Source: Centroberyx gerrardi
Lineage: Eukaryota; Chordata; Actinopteri; Beryciformes; Berycidae
Direction of reading: 5' to 3'
Assembly: GCF_048128805.1 (NCBI RefSeq)
Contig: NC_136019.1
Location: forward strand, 14,128,905 to 14,192,904
Length of the DNA stretch: 64,000 bases
Shown here one piece after another: positions 13,217-39,053 of the stretch. A program made the translations under genes and the position numbers. The first letter of the stretch is position 1. The number at the start of each line of letters is the position of its first letter. Below the pieces are notes generated by a model, which saw only the letters and a program-made list of their open reading frames with translations, was not told the DNA's origin and did no database searches.

Positions 13217-13455
13217 CTAGTACCTGAAGTACCTATTTCTCCTCCTTTCCTTCAGCTCCTCCCTCCTCTCTTCCCACTCTGCCTCCATCTTATCCACATC
13301 GAGGAGAATGGCCTGGGACTTTGGCCAGCTCTATGCGTCTTGAGATTGAGAGAACATATTGCTCTTGTATGAACACTGACGATGGGCTCTACTGCATTCT
13401 TCTGGGCAGCGAGGGCCTCCTCCTTCTGAATGAGGAGAGTTAAGCGCTCTGACAT
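13217..13455 (-). pseudogene. Decayed coiled-coil exon fragment
   Basis: Two coding-like segments lie close together on the minus strand in different frames. The upstream one reads MSERLTLLIQKEEALAAQKN. The downstream one reads SQAILLDVDKMEAEWEERRE and continues ELKERRRNRYFRY to a stop at 13219-13217. Their composition is typical of coiled coils and unlike the surrounding AT-rich DNA. A shift between them, and no clean splice sites or partner exons, point to a broken exon of a lost or relocated gene. Two genuine small exons cannot be excluded. I do not recognise the parent. Confidence 0.4.
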
Positions 13456-14797
13456 GCAACTAACGACACGTTAGCTTTTGGGAAACAAGGCCAGTCTCTG
13501 TTAATGAGGAACATGGGAACACTGGCAAATCATTTCTGAGCTGTCAAACAGTGAGAAAATAATTTCTAAGTTTGTTTAGTCAAGGCAGAGTGGGATGAAA
13601 TGGAGAATCAACGATTACTGTCACACTGTACACCAAGTATGGCTAACTTTCACATCTCACCTTTGTTGCTATTAACCTGGCTCTGAATGTTTCTGAGTGA
13701 ACCAGTTTGCAAAGCATATACGAGTTAAACATCTGTCACTGTCAACCGAGCATGAAGAAAATTTTGTCTGACTTCAACTAGGCCATAGTCACAATAGTTA
13801 CAAATCATCTCCTTATGCTCTTTATCATACTGCAAAAAATACTTTTCATACTTTTCATTCACACAAAAATGTATTTGTGTAGATGGCAGTTTAACACATA
13901 GGCTGCCTTCAGGAATGTTTTCTTTTTACATTTTGTTTGTTCAAATTCAAAGAAAATGGAGACAGTTACTATGATAGCTCACTGCACCAAACCATAGATG
14001 GTAAACACCAGAGAAGCAGAAAGTACATCCTCTTTATGGAGTGGCGGTGTAACTCAGTGAGCAGGGAGCCGCCCTTCAGCTGGAGGACCTTCAGTAGAGT
14101 GTAGCTGACCCTGACCTTTGACCTCCCTAGAGGATCTCATTTGATCTGTGTTTAACAAAAGAGTACATGACATAAAAAATGTAGGCTATGAGCTACCAAG
14201 GTTTTCTGTCTTCTAACTAGTGTTAAGAAAACTCAATTCACCACCAAGTTCACTTTTTAATTTTTTACTTCTGTATGAAAAAGTCAACATACACATTTAA
14301 TGGGTAGCCTGAATGTTTTCGATCAACAACAAAAACACCTCTTTTATTAAATTATTATCTTGTTCTTATTTATAATCACTGACGGTTATGGTTATTATCT
14401 CAAATATTAGGAAAAGAAAAGTTATGATAAATTACTTGATACCAAAGCCAAAGTAAGCATAGCGTAGCCATATATAAATTTTTTGCAAGTATGATTTGCT
14501 GAAAGTAGACATGGAAATTGGATGTCAGCAAATTAAAAAAAAAAAAAAAAAGTATATATTACATTTGAGCAAAAGCCACTTCCTTTATCCATTTTCATTT
14601 TACTTTATCCACATTGAAGTTAATGTTATCTGAATTATATCAAATTATCAACAATAACAAATAGGTTACATGCTAAGGCACTTGTGTTTTTTACAGTGTT
14701 GTTGGAATAGTGTTTGTAAAATACTTAGATGCACCTGGTAATCTTTCATGCTGGAGATGGATGGACTGCGTTTACACTTGTGGATGATTCTATCAGC

Positions 14798-14803
14798 TTT
14801 ATT
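14798..14803 (-). terminator. etnppl: Poly(A) signal AATAAA of etnppl
   Basis: TTTATT on the plus strand reads AATAAA on the minus strand about 73 bases after the etnppl stop codon, implying a very short 3' UTR. Confidence 0.65.
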
Positions 14804-14875
14804 ATACAGTGTAAGCTAAACCAAGCACACCTAAAGCATGAGAGAGACAGCATGTCAGGTCGCTGCAGAGGTCCG

Positions 14876-28595
<13,720 letters not shown>

Positions 28596-28689
28596 CCTGA
28601 TGTTGTTCGACTTGAGGACGATGGACACTTGTCTCTTCACCAACACCAGATTAGTTATATCAGCTCCAGCAGAAGTGACTCGGCAGTCG

Positions 28690-28713
28690 CACGCACGCGC
28701 GCGCACACACACA

Positions 28714-28744
<31 letters not shown>

Positions 28745-28769
28745 CACACACACAAACACACACACACAG
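28690..28769. repeat. Alternating CG/CA tract upstream of etnppl
   Basis: The tract begins ACGCACGCGCGCGCACACAC and continues as CA repeats with single-base interruptions. It is alternating purine-pyrimidine over about 80 bases. Confidence 0.9.
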
Positions 28770-28840
28770 CGCAGCTCTCCCATGCTGCCACCTAGGCGTC
28801 ACTTCACCGCTGTGAGAACTTGCAGGTGACTCAAGGACTG

Positions 28841-28848
28841 TGACGTCA
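28841..28848. promoter_or_regulatory. Palindromic CRE, TGACGTCA
   Basis: An exact 8-base CREB/ATF site lies 246 bases upstream of the etnppl start codon. Function is not shown by sequence alone. Confidence 0.5.
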
Positions 28849-29506
28849 GGTTGAGGCAGGTGAGTTTTCACTTCCATAGGAGCAACTATATTAAACTGTC
28901 TGTAGTCAAACTCTCTATTTGCATTGACTAATATTTTCTTTCAACCATATGCAAAAAACACATATAAGTCCATATACACAGGATCTGACATCCAATTTCG
29001 AAATATTTGTTATATATTGACCAACAATGTATGCTGGCAGGCTATTTCAACACCTATTCTACAGCTGTTTCAAATGTATGTGTTTATATATAATGCATCT
29101 TGGAATGAGCACATATATTTTAAACATCAGTAAATGTATGAATAATGTATCCTGCCATTAGTTCATACTTCAATTTACAATATATCCTTGTATGAATATA
29201 TGCTATATCAAATGTATTTCTGTACAATCATATAAATGCATGAAGTGCATATATGAAATAAAGTATCCATTTTTGTAATATTGGCATACATATTGTATAT
29301 GTAGGTACAATATACAGTTAACAGATACAAGCTTTTCATATAGATGTCAATACATAACATGTTAAATTGTACACACTTATATGTTTGCATATAGGCTGCA
29401 ATAAAACTCTACTATCCAATCACTCTAACTATTCATTGACCTATGGTAATTAGGATAATGAGAAGTTCTCCCAATAAAGCCAAGCCCATGTATTTGAAAG
29501 ACTGTG

Positions 29507-29512
29507 TTTATT
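29507..29512 (-). terminator. col25a1: Candidate col25a1 poly(A) signal
   Basis: TTTATT on the plus strand reads AATAAA on the minus strand. It is one of the last signals before the etnppl promoter region; which one is used cannot be told from sequence. Confidence 0.35.
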
Positions 29513-32489
29513 TGGCTCCAACAGTACAGTCATATGAAATGTCATCTTGAAATAAGGTGTGAACATGAGGATCTTCAATGAAATTTCAATCAAGTGTGTA
29601 AAAAAAAAGGAGTAATACAAATGCAGAACAGAAAATAAACATTCCACAAAAACAGAAATGCAATTTTAACTAAAATAAGCCACAAAGTGGAAAATTTTGT
29701 TCTTGCATTGAGACTGGATTTTAATTTGGCTGTTTGAGAGTATGTGGCCATACAGCTGTCTTAACAAGGCTGTATCTTACTGGAGGCAATAGAACTGGTT
29801 GGAGTCTCCAGGTAGGAGTTCTGATGAAAGACCAGTGCTGCTGTTCAGCTTAATGCAGAGGAATAATGGAGTCAATGATCCTACAATGATCCTAGTATTG
29901 TGTGGCACATGGGTGAATAAACTAGTGTTTCTCCAGAAAAAAAAAACATCCCTCAGTGTCAATGACAAACACTCAGATGTGGCACACTAGTAAATTATTT
30001 TGGAGCCCCTTACCAGCTATGCTAATACTGAAATGGAAATAAATGTTTCTTTTATATATTTTGGCATTTCTGCTGATAGCAGACTAAACAAGACTTGAAA
30101 CCATAACAAGGAAACAACCATATATCACAATACGTTAATCAAAAAAATAATTAGCTGCACGTGCTGAAGATCCAGCACCTTGTGAGAGCAAATTACTGTA
30201 CTGTGACAAAGGCTGGAAATCAAAACACAAAACTGAAAATAAAAACAACAACATAGCAACAGCTCAGTGAAAATGAAGTCATGGAAATAAAACTTTCAAA
30301 CATGGTTAAAGGGACAGTATTTGAGGGGAAAATAAATCAGTCCAAATCGAGTCTTAATGAAAGGTCCGTATTTACATTTGTTTCTTTGTCTTCTGGTAAA
30401 TTAACATTTTATTCCAGGTAGTGGTATACAGGGTCGCATGATTGAACAAATGAAGCTATATATATCACGCTCACATGATATTGAAGCTGCATTTGATGCT
30501 GCACACATTAACCAAAGTATAAATTGCACTTTTTGTCAAATGAGCACACATTTCAACAGTACATTAATAATCCACTATACATATATCAAACTACATTCAA
30601 TGCAAAGAGAGAGAGAGAGAGAGAAGAGAAAGTGTGAGAAAAAGCCGAGACATTTAACTTATTTATGCTGTTGCATTGGCTAGGGCCCGACGACATTCAG
30701 GCCATCAGTACTTTGTTGTCATACTTAGCTTTTTGACACACAAAATGAAATAAAAGCAGATGAATGCCATGGTAAGGCCTATAGTTGAAGTAAATGCACA
30801 GTGAATACACACTGGTCTGTATCTTTTTTTTAAAGGTGATCAACTTCCTTCACATTGTACCGTCTGCATTACTCTTTCATGACGCCTTCGCATGACCCGA
30901 AACCCCCATGTCAACAACACAGAAGCAGCGGAAACTGATATCAAAAACCAAAGCCACTGCCGCTCGAAAGGAATGCCTGTTAAGAACCAAAATGCCTTCA
31001 TTTAAGAAATAATAGAAAAATAAATAATGTACCACTTAAAATAGTGAGACAAATACACAAATATATGCACAAAATCACTTAAAATTGTTACATACAAAAG
31101 AAAAACAACAATAAAGAAACTTATGTTATGTTCTTGCGTACCAACTGAGCTATATTGACCTACTAGCAGATAGCACCATTGTTATAGTCAGTATAGATGA
31201 GCATCCCTTCTGTAACATTATGAGTTGAACTGTACAATCGAGCACAAACCATATGGAAATATACCTGTTGATTCCACCTCTTGTTGCTACATCACAACAT
31301 AAAGCGGATCTTTCACATCTGCCCTTACAGTAAACCATCCACGCATAATGTGTTTCTAATGGTGAAGAAAATAACTGCTGTGAATATCACCTTGCATAGC
31401 GGTTACTATGTCAGAACTGACATGACATAATCAATAAACCACGGTGAATAATAAACCAGGTGCTGAACTGTTGCTTCTTCGCTCCATCTGATATGGAATG
31501 TGACATAACTGGCCACCAATCAGATTGTGGTTTATAAAATGGAAGTTGCCCAATTGACTGAAATGAACATTGCTGTGTCAAATTCAGAGCTTGCCTTGCA
31601 CTGTAATATGTGCTTTCTATTGTGTTTAAGACAACAAATAAACGAGGTCCTGTGAAAGAGCAGTGTGATCCAACTGAGGTCGCTCTGTTCAGCTGCATCT
31701 CCTACTGACACAACTGCAAACACTAATGTCAGCTGAAGGGGTGGATTTGATCAAAATGCTTGTTTCAGCTGAAAACAACCCCAAGGCTGTGTGCTGGGCC
31801 TCCTGATGTAATTCTGCAAATCGATGCTTATTTTTGATATTTTCAAGAAATCCAAGAATAAATCCAGGCAGCTGTGTCCATGCAGTGAAATGAAAACACT
31901 AACCAACAACATCCCGTACAACAAGTCGAGCGTGAACAAGTATGAACAAGCATATTCATCACAACACTGGGTGTGTGAGTGCTTGCACAAACAATGAGCA
32001 TCTTCAACCCTTGGGTAAGATCAGCGGCTGTACAGTCATATCTAATCTGAGGTGGACGCATTTTTTTGACCAACTAAAATCCACTTTGTGCTGCCCAAGA
32101 TCTTACTGCACGTTCAGCTGAAGCAATAATTTACATGCCATTTCAACATCCAGTAAAATCAATGTTTGATACATATCAACAACAGTGCGCAATTTGTGTT
32201 TTTTTTTAATACTGTCACAACTTATAGGCTACCTAACAGAGGTTACCGTTCTGCAATAAACACCATTCCAATAACTCAAAATATGATAAAAAGTTGTACA
32301 TTTCTGATAAAGGAATGAATAAAAGCTTGAGGCACCAAAGGCTATCATACAGAAGATATAAACAATGAGTAAGAACGAGAGTAAAAATTCAACTGAAAAC
32401 AATAATAATAAAAAAAAAAAAAAAAAATGACTGCATTCTATTAACGCTCTCAGTAGACCTTGAAGCGTCGCCTGTTAGGAGAGGCAGAT

Positions 32490-32830
32490 GCTCCGGCTGA
32501 TCTCTATGGAGATCGATGAGACTCTTAGCGACTCTCCTCCGTAATCCGTTCCCATGCTCCCGAGGGATCCCGAGCCGGCCTGTCCCATCCCAAAGCCTTC
32601 TCGGCCTAATTTGTTTTCCTATCAGTGCAGCGATGCCTTCCCAGTTCTCCCTCCTGTCCGGCGACACTGCGGCACTCAAGAGGAGGAGGAGGAGGGGGGG
32701 GGGAGGGGGCGTGGTGTGTGTGTGACGCCGAACCGCACGAGTGCAACAGTGAAAACCCGCGGGCATCGTAGCCCCGCTGCAGGCCGCACCGCGATAAAGC
32801 AACAATAACCATCTTTACTTTCTGGGGATC
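32490..32830. other. CpG-rich patch in the presumed col25a1 3' UTR
   Basis: GC content and CpG density rise sharply against the AT-rich flanks, with CCGAGCCGGCC, CCGGCGACACTGCGGC and CCCGCGGGCATCG. A purine block with a G run lies at 32681-32708. There are open frames on both strands but no match I recognise. It could be a conserved UTR block or a small CpG island. Confidence 0.45.
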
Positions 32831-33585
32831 AACTCTTTTCAGGCTACCAGCCATGGCGTGACTCCCTTGGGAAGATTAAAGGAAAGCAAAAGGTACACAA
32901 ATTACTAATTCAGAGCTCTAGGTTTGTTTTTGTCGACAGCAAATGTTAGTGTTTTTGTTTTTGCAGAAGCCATATCAGAACCACAAAACAGTGACATGTA
33001 TGTACAGTACATATAAATATAGTTTCAGTACGCTACTCATGCTTTTGCAGGGTCAGGGGTGCAATGTTTCTGTTTGGGACAGTGTCTTTATATATATATA
33101 TCTTTTTTTTTAGTCTTCAGGCGATGGCGTGGCATGAATGGGTGGTGAGCTTGTTGAGACGAAAAAACACAAAAAAAGAAAAACACCTAGCGCTTGGTGT
33201 TAGAGAGCCAGTCCAGATCCCTCCAATGTCTCCTCCAACACTTCCTCATCCTCCCATGTCTCCTTTCCTTCCCCCCCCCACCATGAAATCCAGTCTGAGC
33301 CATGCAAAGACTTAGGAGACAAGTTCTGCCACGGGCCGAGGATCTGAACTCCACCACGATGTGGATGTGAGAGAGCGGACACACACACACGGTTTTCCAC
33401 ACGGCGAGGTGAGTAGAAGCAGCTTAGGGACGTGACACTCAGGACGGTTATCTCTTTTTTTTTTTTGTATCATTGTACACATAGATTTCTTTTAGATTTC
33501 TTTTTTTTTTTTCCCCATTAAAAAAACTATAAATACCATAAAAGAAGCATTATTTACAAACTCCATGCGTTTCAGGTTAGAGTGA

Positions 33586-33588
33586 TCA
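33586..33588 (-). CDS. col25a1: col25a1 terminal exon, stop codon only
   Basis: The preceding exon ends WQK at a GTAAGA donor. The best downstream acceptor is TTTTTCTTGCAG ending at 33589, preceded by a CT repeat, and the next three bases are TGA. The protein therefore ends CWQK, as in human. Reading through the donor would instead add VRHF before a stop. Confidence 0.7.
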   Translation of the reverse strand, partial: 

Positions 33589-36500
33589 CTGCAAGAAAAA
33601 CACAAGAGAGAGAGAGAGAGAGAAGGACATAAAGATGGGAGATGTTTTCATATTGTTTTGTGACTTTGTACATTCTGGTTTGACACAGTGAGGTCTTTCG
33701 CAGGACAGTGATACGTTGTTATGAGGTGACAGTCTTATGGTAGGAAACCCATGCAAACTTTGGGCCGAGGGTGTGAGAAGCTGAAACACTCCGCACTAGT
33801 GAAATAGACACTGAGTGTACAAAATATTAGAACCACCTTCTCTTTCCATGGAACTGGAAAGACAAGGTCAAGTCCATTTGTTCACAGAGATGTGGATTAA
33901 CCCCTTGAACTCTGATTTTCCCCTTAAATTTCCCCTTAAGCAGCTTTTTTCCATACTGTACAACAATGTCACGTACATATTCTGTATCTGCTCAAACCAA
34001 TGCTTCATTAAAGCTATAGCGCGCTTATATTGAGTGAAATATTCAAACCCAAGATGCCATTTTTATGGCTGCATCATTACATCAAATGGAAAAAAATCTA
34101 GATGTCTTATGCATCATTTTGTACACATTTCCCTGTAATTCAGCATGACATGTTTGGTGTCTTTGGAAACCATGGGATCTTGACTAGAATTTAAAATAAA
34201 GCTCTGTGGGTTTGAACAAAGCTTGGCCGTACAGCATGTGTTTGTAATGATGGTCCCGCCGGTGGGACCGTTAAGGATAAAAACTGATATTTTAGCTTTG
34301 AGACAATTTAGATTTGGTCTTAATATTTTGTTCACTCCATATATCTGCACCACATAGTTGCATTTTTGAAGTCTGTCACGTTACTCAAAAATGTCTTACC
34401 TTCTGCCAGCACCCAGGCATTGGTAATCCATCTGGGCCCTGTTCAGGGAAGAGCAGCAGGGAAGATATGGTCGATTAGAAACAATGAGGAATGAAGTAGA
34501 AATGGAAGGTACACTCTTAATAGGTATACTACATGCAATGATAATAGGAATAAAGTCGATTTTATGTCACAAACAAGACATAAAGATGTACGATGCAAGA
34601 TTTTTATGCAAAAATACACCCAGTTTATCAGCCCAAAACACAAAGTGGGGCTACAACAGAGAAGACAAATCGACGAATCGAAACTTAAGAGCGAACTTCA
34701 AAATTTGCTAAAAAAAAAAAAATTGAAAATTGCATAGAGCAGCTATAACACTCCTAATATAACTGAGCTTTTTGCATCACTATGCCCATGTTGAAATGTT
34801 GGGTTTGAGGCTTCAGTATCTAGTTTAGGGAAGGAAAAGGCTCCATGCAAACTGTACAAACTGTCCCTGATATATTGTATAAAGGGAATAAAAGATCCTT
34901 AAGACATAGGGGCTTGATAAAGTAATAGTTTCGCCAAACTACAGCTTTAAAATCATGTTTAGCCGCTGAATATATTGTTGATAATTGTGCATCTCATATT
35001 ACTAGACTATTGTTTGTTGTAATGCAACTTGTTGTTGTGGAACTTGTGGAAACGATGCATCTCACTACAGAATTTCTGGTATTTTCAAAACTACACTTAT
35101 TGGCCCAAAGGGGGGCGCTACACCGCTCGTTTGTTCATTCATCATGATGCATATCTCAGAGACCACTGATCAGATTTGGATGAAACTTTGCGGTTGGTCT
35201 GCATCATTCATGGGGGATAACATGTTAACTGTTGCCTTGCTTTGAACTGTATCTTTAACCAGTATATAATAAAACGTAATGACATCCGCAACAGTGTATT
35301 CTTATTCATGCAGGCAATACACAGCAAAATGTATCTCATGCAAGGCAATATGTTGGTTCTTTAAATAAATTGATGTAATGTAAATAAATGAATGCAGATG
35401 TAACTCAATGAGGTGATTCGGTTTACTAATTGTGATTTATGTATGTTCTGCTCCATACTCTGGCTGTGGTGTAATTGTATCAACTCATTTTAAGTCATTG
35501 CTCAATCCCCATGACATTTTAAAAGCAAACATATTGTGGCACATGAGTTCCAGTTCACCTACACCTCTCACATTTCCGAATTTCCGAAAAGGAACTTGAT
35601 TCCCACAGTGTTAGACCCTGCATGCACTTTACAAACACAACACATTACTTCTCTTAAAACCATAAAAAGCATAAAGAAACCGTTCGTCTGGGGCAGTAAC
35701 TGACTGAATCATTGATCTTCTCTCGTTTGGTCATGGTCTGGCCCAATTGGTACAAATACAGGTGGGGGAAAAAGGAGTTAACAGAGTAGAGGAGGAGTAA
35801 CGCATCAGTAAAGGAGTCTGTGTTAGCATCAAGTTAAAGGGGAAACGGTCCGTTTAGGAATCAGCCGGAAGGGAACAGGATTGGAGCAAAACTGATTCTA
35901 TAAGGGCAAGGAGGGATTTAGTTAGATGGATTGATTTTGACAGAGTATCAAACATATCAGCATAAATGTTCATTGGGTGTATTCTATTGTTTAATATTGT
36001 ATAAAATTTAAAGAGGGCTGCTTGCAGTCAGAAAGTTATTCAGGTTTGTGGTGTGGCATCGTGTTAGAAAGTGCGTTATGATGGAAAATGCAGTCGTGAC
36101 CGAGACAAGGTGTGGCTGTGCATGGCATCTAGGTAGATTATAAAGAGCGTGGATGTGGTGGAACCAGTCTACATGCTTGTCAAGCTTCCAAGTCATGCAT
36201 GGTTTTCAGCGGAGATTGAGGACATGAGAGACATGCATGGTTAAGAGGTTGAGGAAAAAGAGAAATACTGTACCAATTGGCATGGGGCATCCAGCCCGTC
36301 CAGACCTGGCTGCCCTGGCTCCCCCTTTTCACCCTTAAAGCCCCGGAAACCCTGTTTGCAAAGATGACCTAGGAGTGTTACTGGGAGGCAGGCGGACGGC
36401 GCTAATCCCGCGCATCCATCCGCTAAGGAGGATACAAGAGGGGGGCGAGGGAGGAGCTGCCCTGTGAGCCTGCTGACACCACAATCCAGCCCAGTTCACT

Positions 36501-38970
36501 AGCATGTCTGATAGCGTATAATGACGCATTTGTGTGTCGTTGAATCTGAATCTTTTCAGAAAAGTAGCAGAAGGTGCATTTAAGGTTGCTTGGGTCAGGT
36601 GGTTTTATCATTCTTAGGGCGGGAAGCTGGGTGTCAGTTTAGCCACAGGGTGCTCCTCCTTGTTTGGGTCGACTGTTCTACGAGGCTGGGAGGTGATTTC
36701 CAGCTCAGAGCTGTGACATACCAATGGGCAGGGTGCATCTAATCCAGGGGCACCCTGTTCTCCTTTCTCGCCCTTGGGCCCTTTTTTGCCCTTCTTTCCC
36801 TTCTCCCCCTGTGAATACAATGGTTCGGTCATGTTAAAATCATCTGTGAACATTTGGGGCAGCACTGCTATTAGGAGGGGAGTGATTAAAAAGGGAGGCT
36901 ATGGCCCACAAAGGAGAAACGACATGGTCAATGTTAGATAGGAGGATATGCCAGACGGAATTGGGTATTCCAAAACATTCCTCGGGAAAGGAAGAGGACA
37001 AAGAAGGGGAACGGTAGGAGGGAGTGGAAAAGAGAGCCGGTCGCCAAAGGGATGTCAAGGGCACAAGGGAGGAAAAGAGTAGCAGGGAAAACACCTCCAG
37101 AGGGACAGAATTAATCAAATCCATTGAACACTAAAAGAGTTAAAACTGTATCCCTTCATACTTGGGTTGGAGTCGGCCTCCCTCTAACATTCAATGCATG
37201 CATGAAAGACAAAATACTGAACAAAACAGTTCAATTCCTGATTTGAATATCAAATTTTCTTAATGTGAGTGCATGCAAGTGTTGTAAGACCTCAATACTC
37301 ATAACTCACAGTTAAAACAGACTCCCCTAAACCGGATAGCTTTCATTCATTGTATCTTTTCAACAAAAGCATTTATGTGGAACATCATCCTAAATGTCAA
37401 ATTCAGTTTTGACAGTTCTTAGTAAATACCTGGAACAGAAGTAGTTTTTTTTAAATGAGCTCAGAGATGGCAACAAGGCAAATGCAAAGTATATTCATCT
37501 TTATCTGCCAAGGAATGGGATACAGTTTCTCTGAGAAATTAAACATCTAAGAAACACGATAGAAGTGTTAGTCAGTGTAATGCAGACACACAGACTAGGC
37601 ACTGAAAGCTGTTTCATAAAGGAAAACTACTGTAGTGCTCATGCATGGAAACAGCAAAAAAGAACACAAAGGTGAGTTTAAACTGCCTGTTGTCAATGGA
37701 CTTGCTCTTATTTTACTGTCTGTGCTGTCATTTGCTGTCGATGTTGAAAGGAAAATGTGTTTTTGGATGCCTCAAAATGTGATTTGATGCATGATTTTGA
37801 GAAATGAGATGAGCAAATCATTCAATGGTGGGAGAACAAAAGCTGGCTTGACAGGATCGGGGATGACATTTTATGCAGAGACAATTTGACATTATATAGA
37901 GCTTTTATCCCAGTTGGTATTTAGTTAAGATCCTGGTTGGTGAGTGCTTCTCTTGAAAAGGCACAACTGCCAGAAATATTCAGTTGAATCCTAATTGAAG
38001 CCTGTCCAGTACCTCTGTGACAGTATAAGGAATTCATTAGGATGCAGAAAACAACTTATATTTCAGTACAAAATAGAAAAAAATTGAACAGCTTCCTACT
38101 CCATCCCTTACATCTACTATTTACACCTCATTAAATCGATGTGTATCTGAATTTGGGGGGGGGGGGAAGCTACATAAACGACTCTATAATTCCTGTCACA
38201 GTCACTGTCCATTGACATCAGTCCTTCTCTGTATGTTAAGGGGTTCACAAGCCACTGTAGCTTTTCTAGATCTACCTTTTCTCCTCTTTCCCCAAGGTCT
38301 CCTTTCTCTCCCCTTAAGCCTGGCAACCCCTGCAAAAGTACAACTCCACTTCATCACTCTGAACTCAGCTCAGACAAAACAAGGTTTCCTCTCCCTTCTG
38401 ACGAAGCTGAAGTTTCATAAAATACACAGGGGTAAACGTAAAAGAAGAGGCTGGAAGAGCGAGGTGAAAAAGATTTTAAAAAAGTGAAAAGAAAGAACAA
38501 GAGAAAGTGGAGGGATGTGCAACAAGAGGAAGATTAGTATGAAATAAAATATCACAGCTGCTATATCTGGTGCCTATATAAAGTGTACAATACAATATAT
38601 ATTTTGTAAGCTGGTTATTATTGATTGTTTGGGGAACCAAGCAGCAGACACTTACATCCAAGCCTGGTGTTCCAGCAGCTCCCTGCAAATAAAGAAATAC
38701 ATTGGATGTGTTACCCTGGTAATAGTGACACTGTTATTCACATGCATTTGATTTGTTAATTAAAGCCTGCAGCAGAAATTAATAACTCATATCTTGTTCA
38801 ATAAATTAGGGCAACTTAAGCAAATACATTTGGCTTGAATACCAGTTTATGGTATTTGTTATACTGCTTAAGCAAAATACAAAGAAATAGACAACAGACT
38901 TATCTTATTTCTCCTAACAATTACATCTAATTGGATAGTATATTTGTAGAATATGATGTTTTAGCACACA

Positions 38971-39053
<83 letters not shown>

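Larger units (their letters stand above)
11431..14797. other. Intergenic region between the convergent genes ostc and etnppl
   Basis: ostc (plus) and etnppl (minus) converge here, so promoters are not expected. Contents are a transposon fragment near 12838, a perfect hairpin at 13177-13202, a decayed coiled-coil exon at 13217-13455 and an A run at 14535-14551. The remainder is AT-rich with no supported gene. Confidence 0.5.
28596..28900 (-). promoter_or_regulatory. etnppl: Presumed etnppl promoter and 5' UTR
   Basis: Upstream of the ATG at 28595 (minus) lie a CA/CG alternating tract at 28690-28769 and a perfect palindromic cAMP-response element TGACGTCA at 28841-28848. The same region has CAGGTGA boxes near 28823 and 28858. 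The transcription start is not determined. cAMP control would fit a fasting-responsive liver enzyme, but that is inference. Confidence 0.45.
29490..33585 (-). other. col25a1: Presumed 3' UTR of col25a1
   Basis: After the col25a1 stop codon no further same-strand coding exon is found before etnppl. A minus-strand AATAAA at 29507-29512 is a plausible end. That gives a 3' UTR of roughly 4 kb, AT-rich apart from a CpG-rich patch at 32490-32830. Earlier poly(A) sites are possible. GA repeats lie at 30607-30624. Confidence 0.4.

Noticed and set aside
32389..32854. Overlapping open frames in the CpG-rich patch, up to 138 codons
   Set aside because: GC-rich sequence lacks stops by chance; the frames are low-complexity (poly-Pro, poly-Phe) and no splice or family signal supports them.
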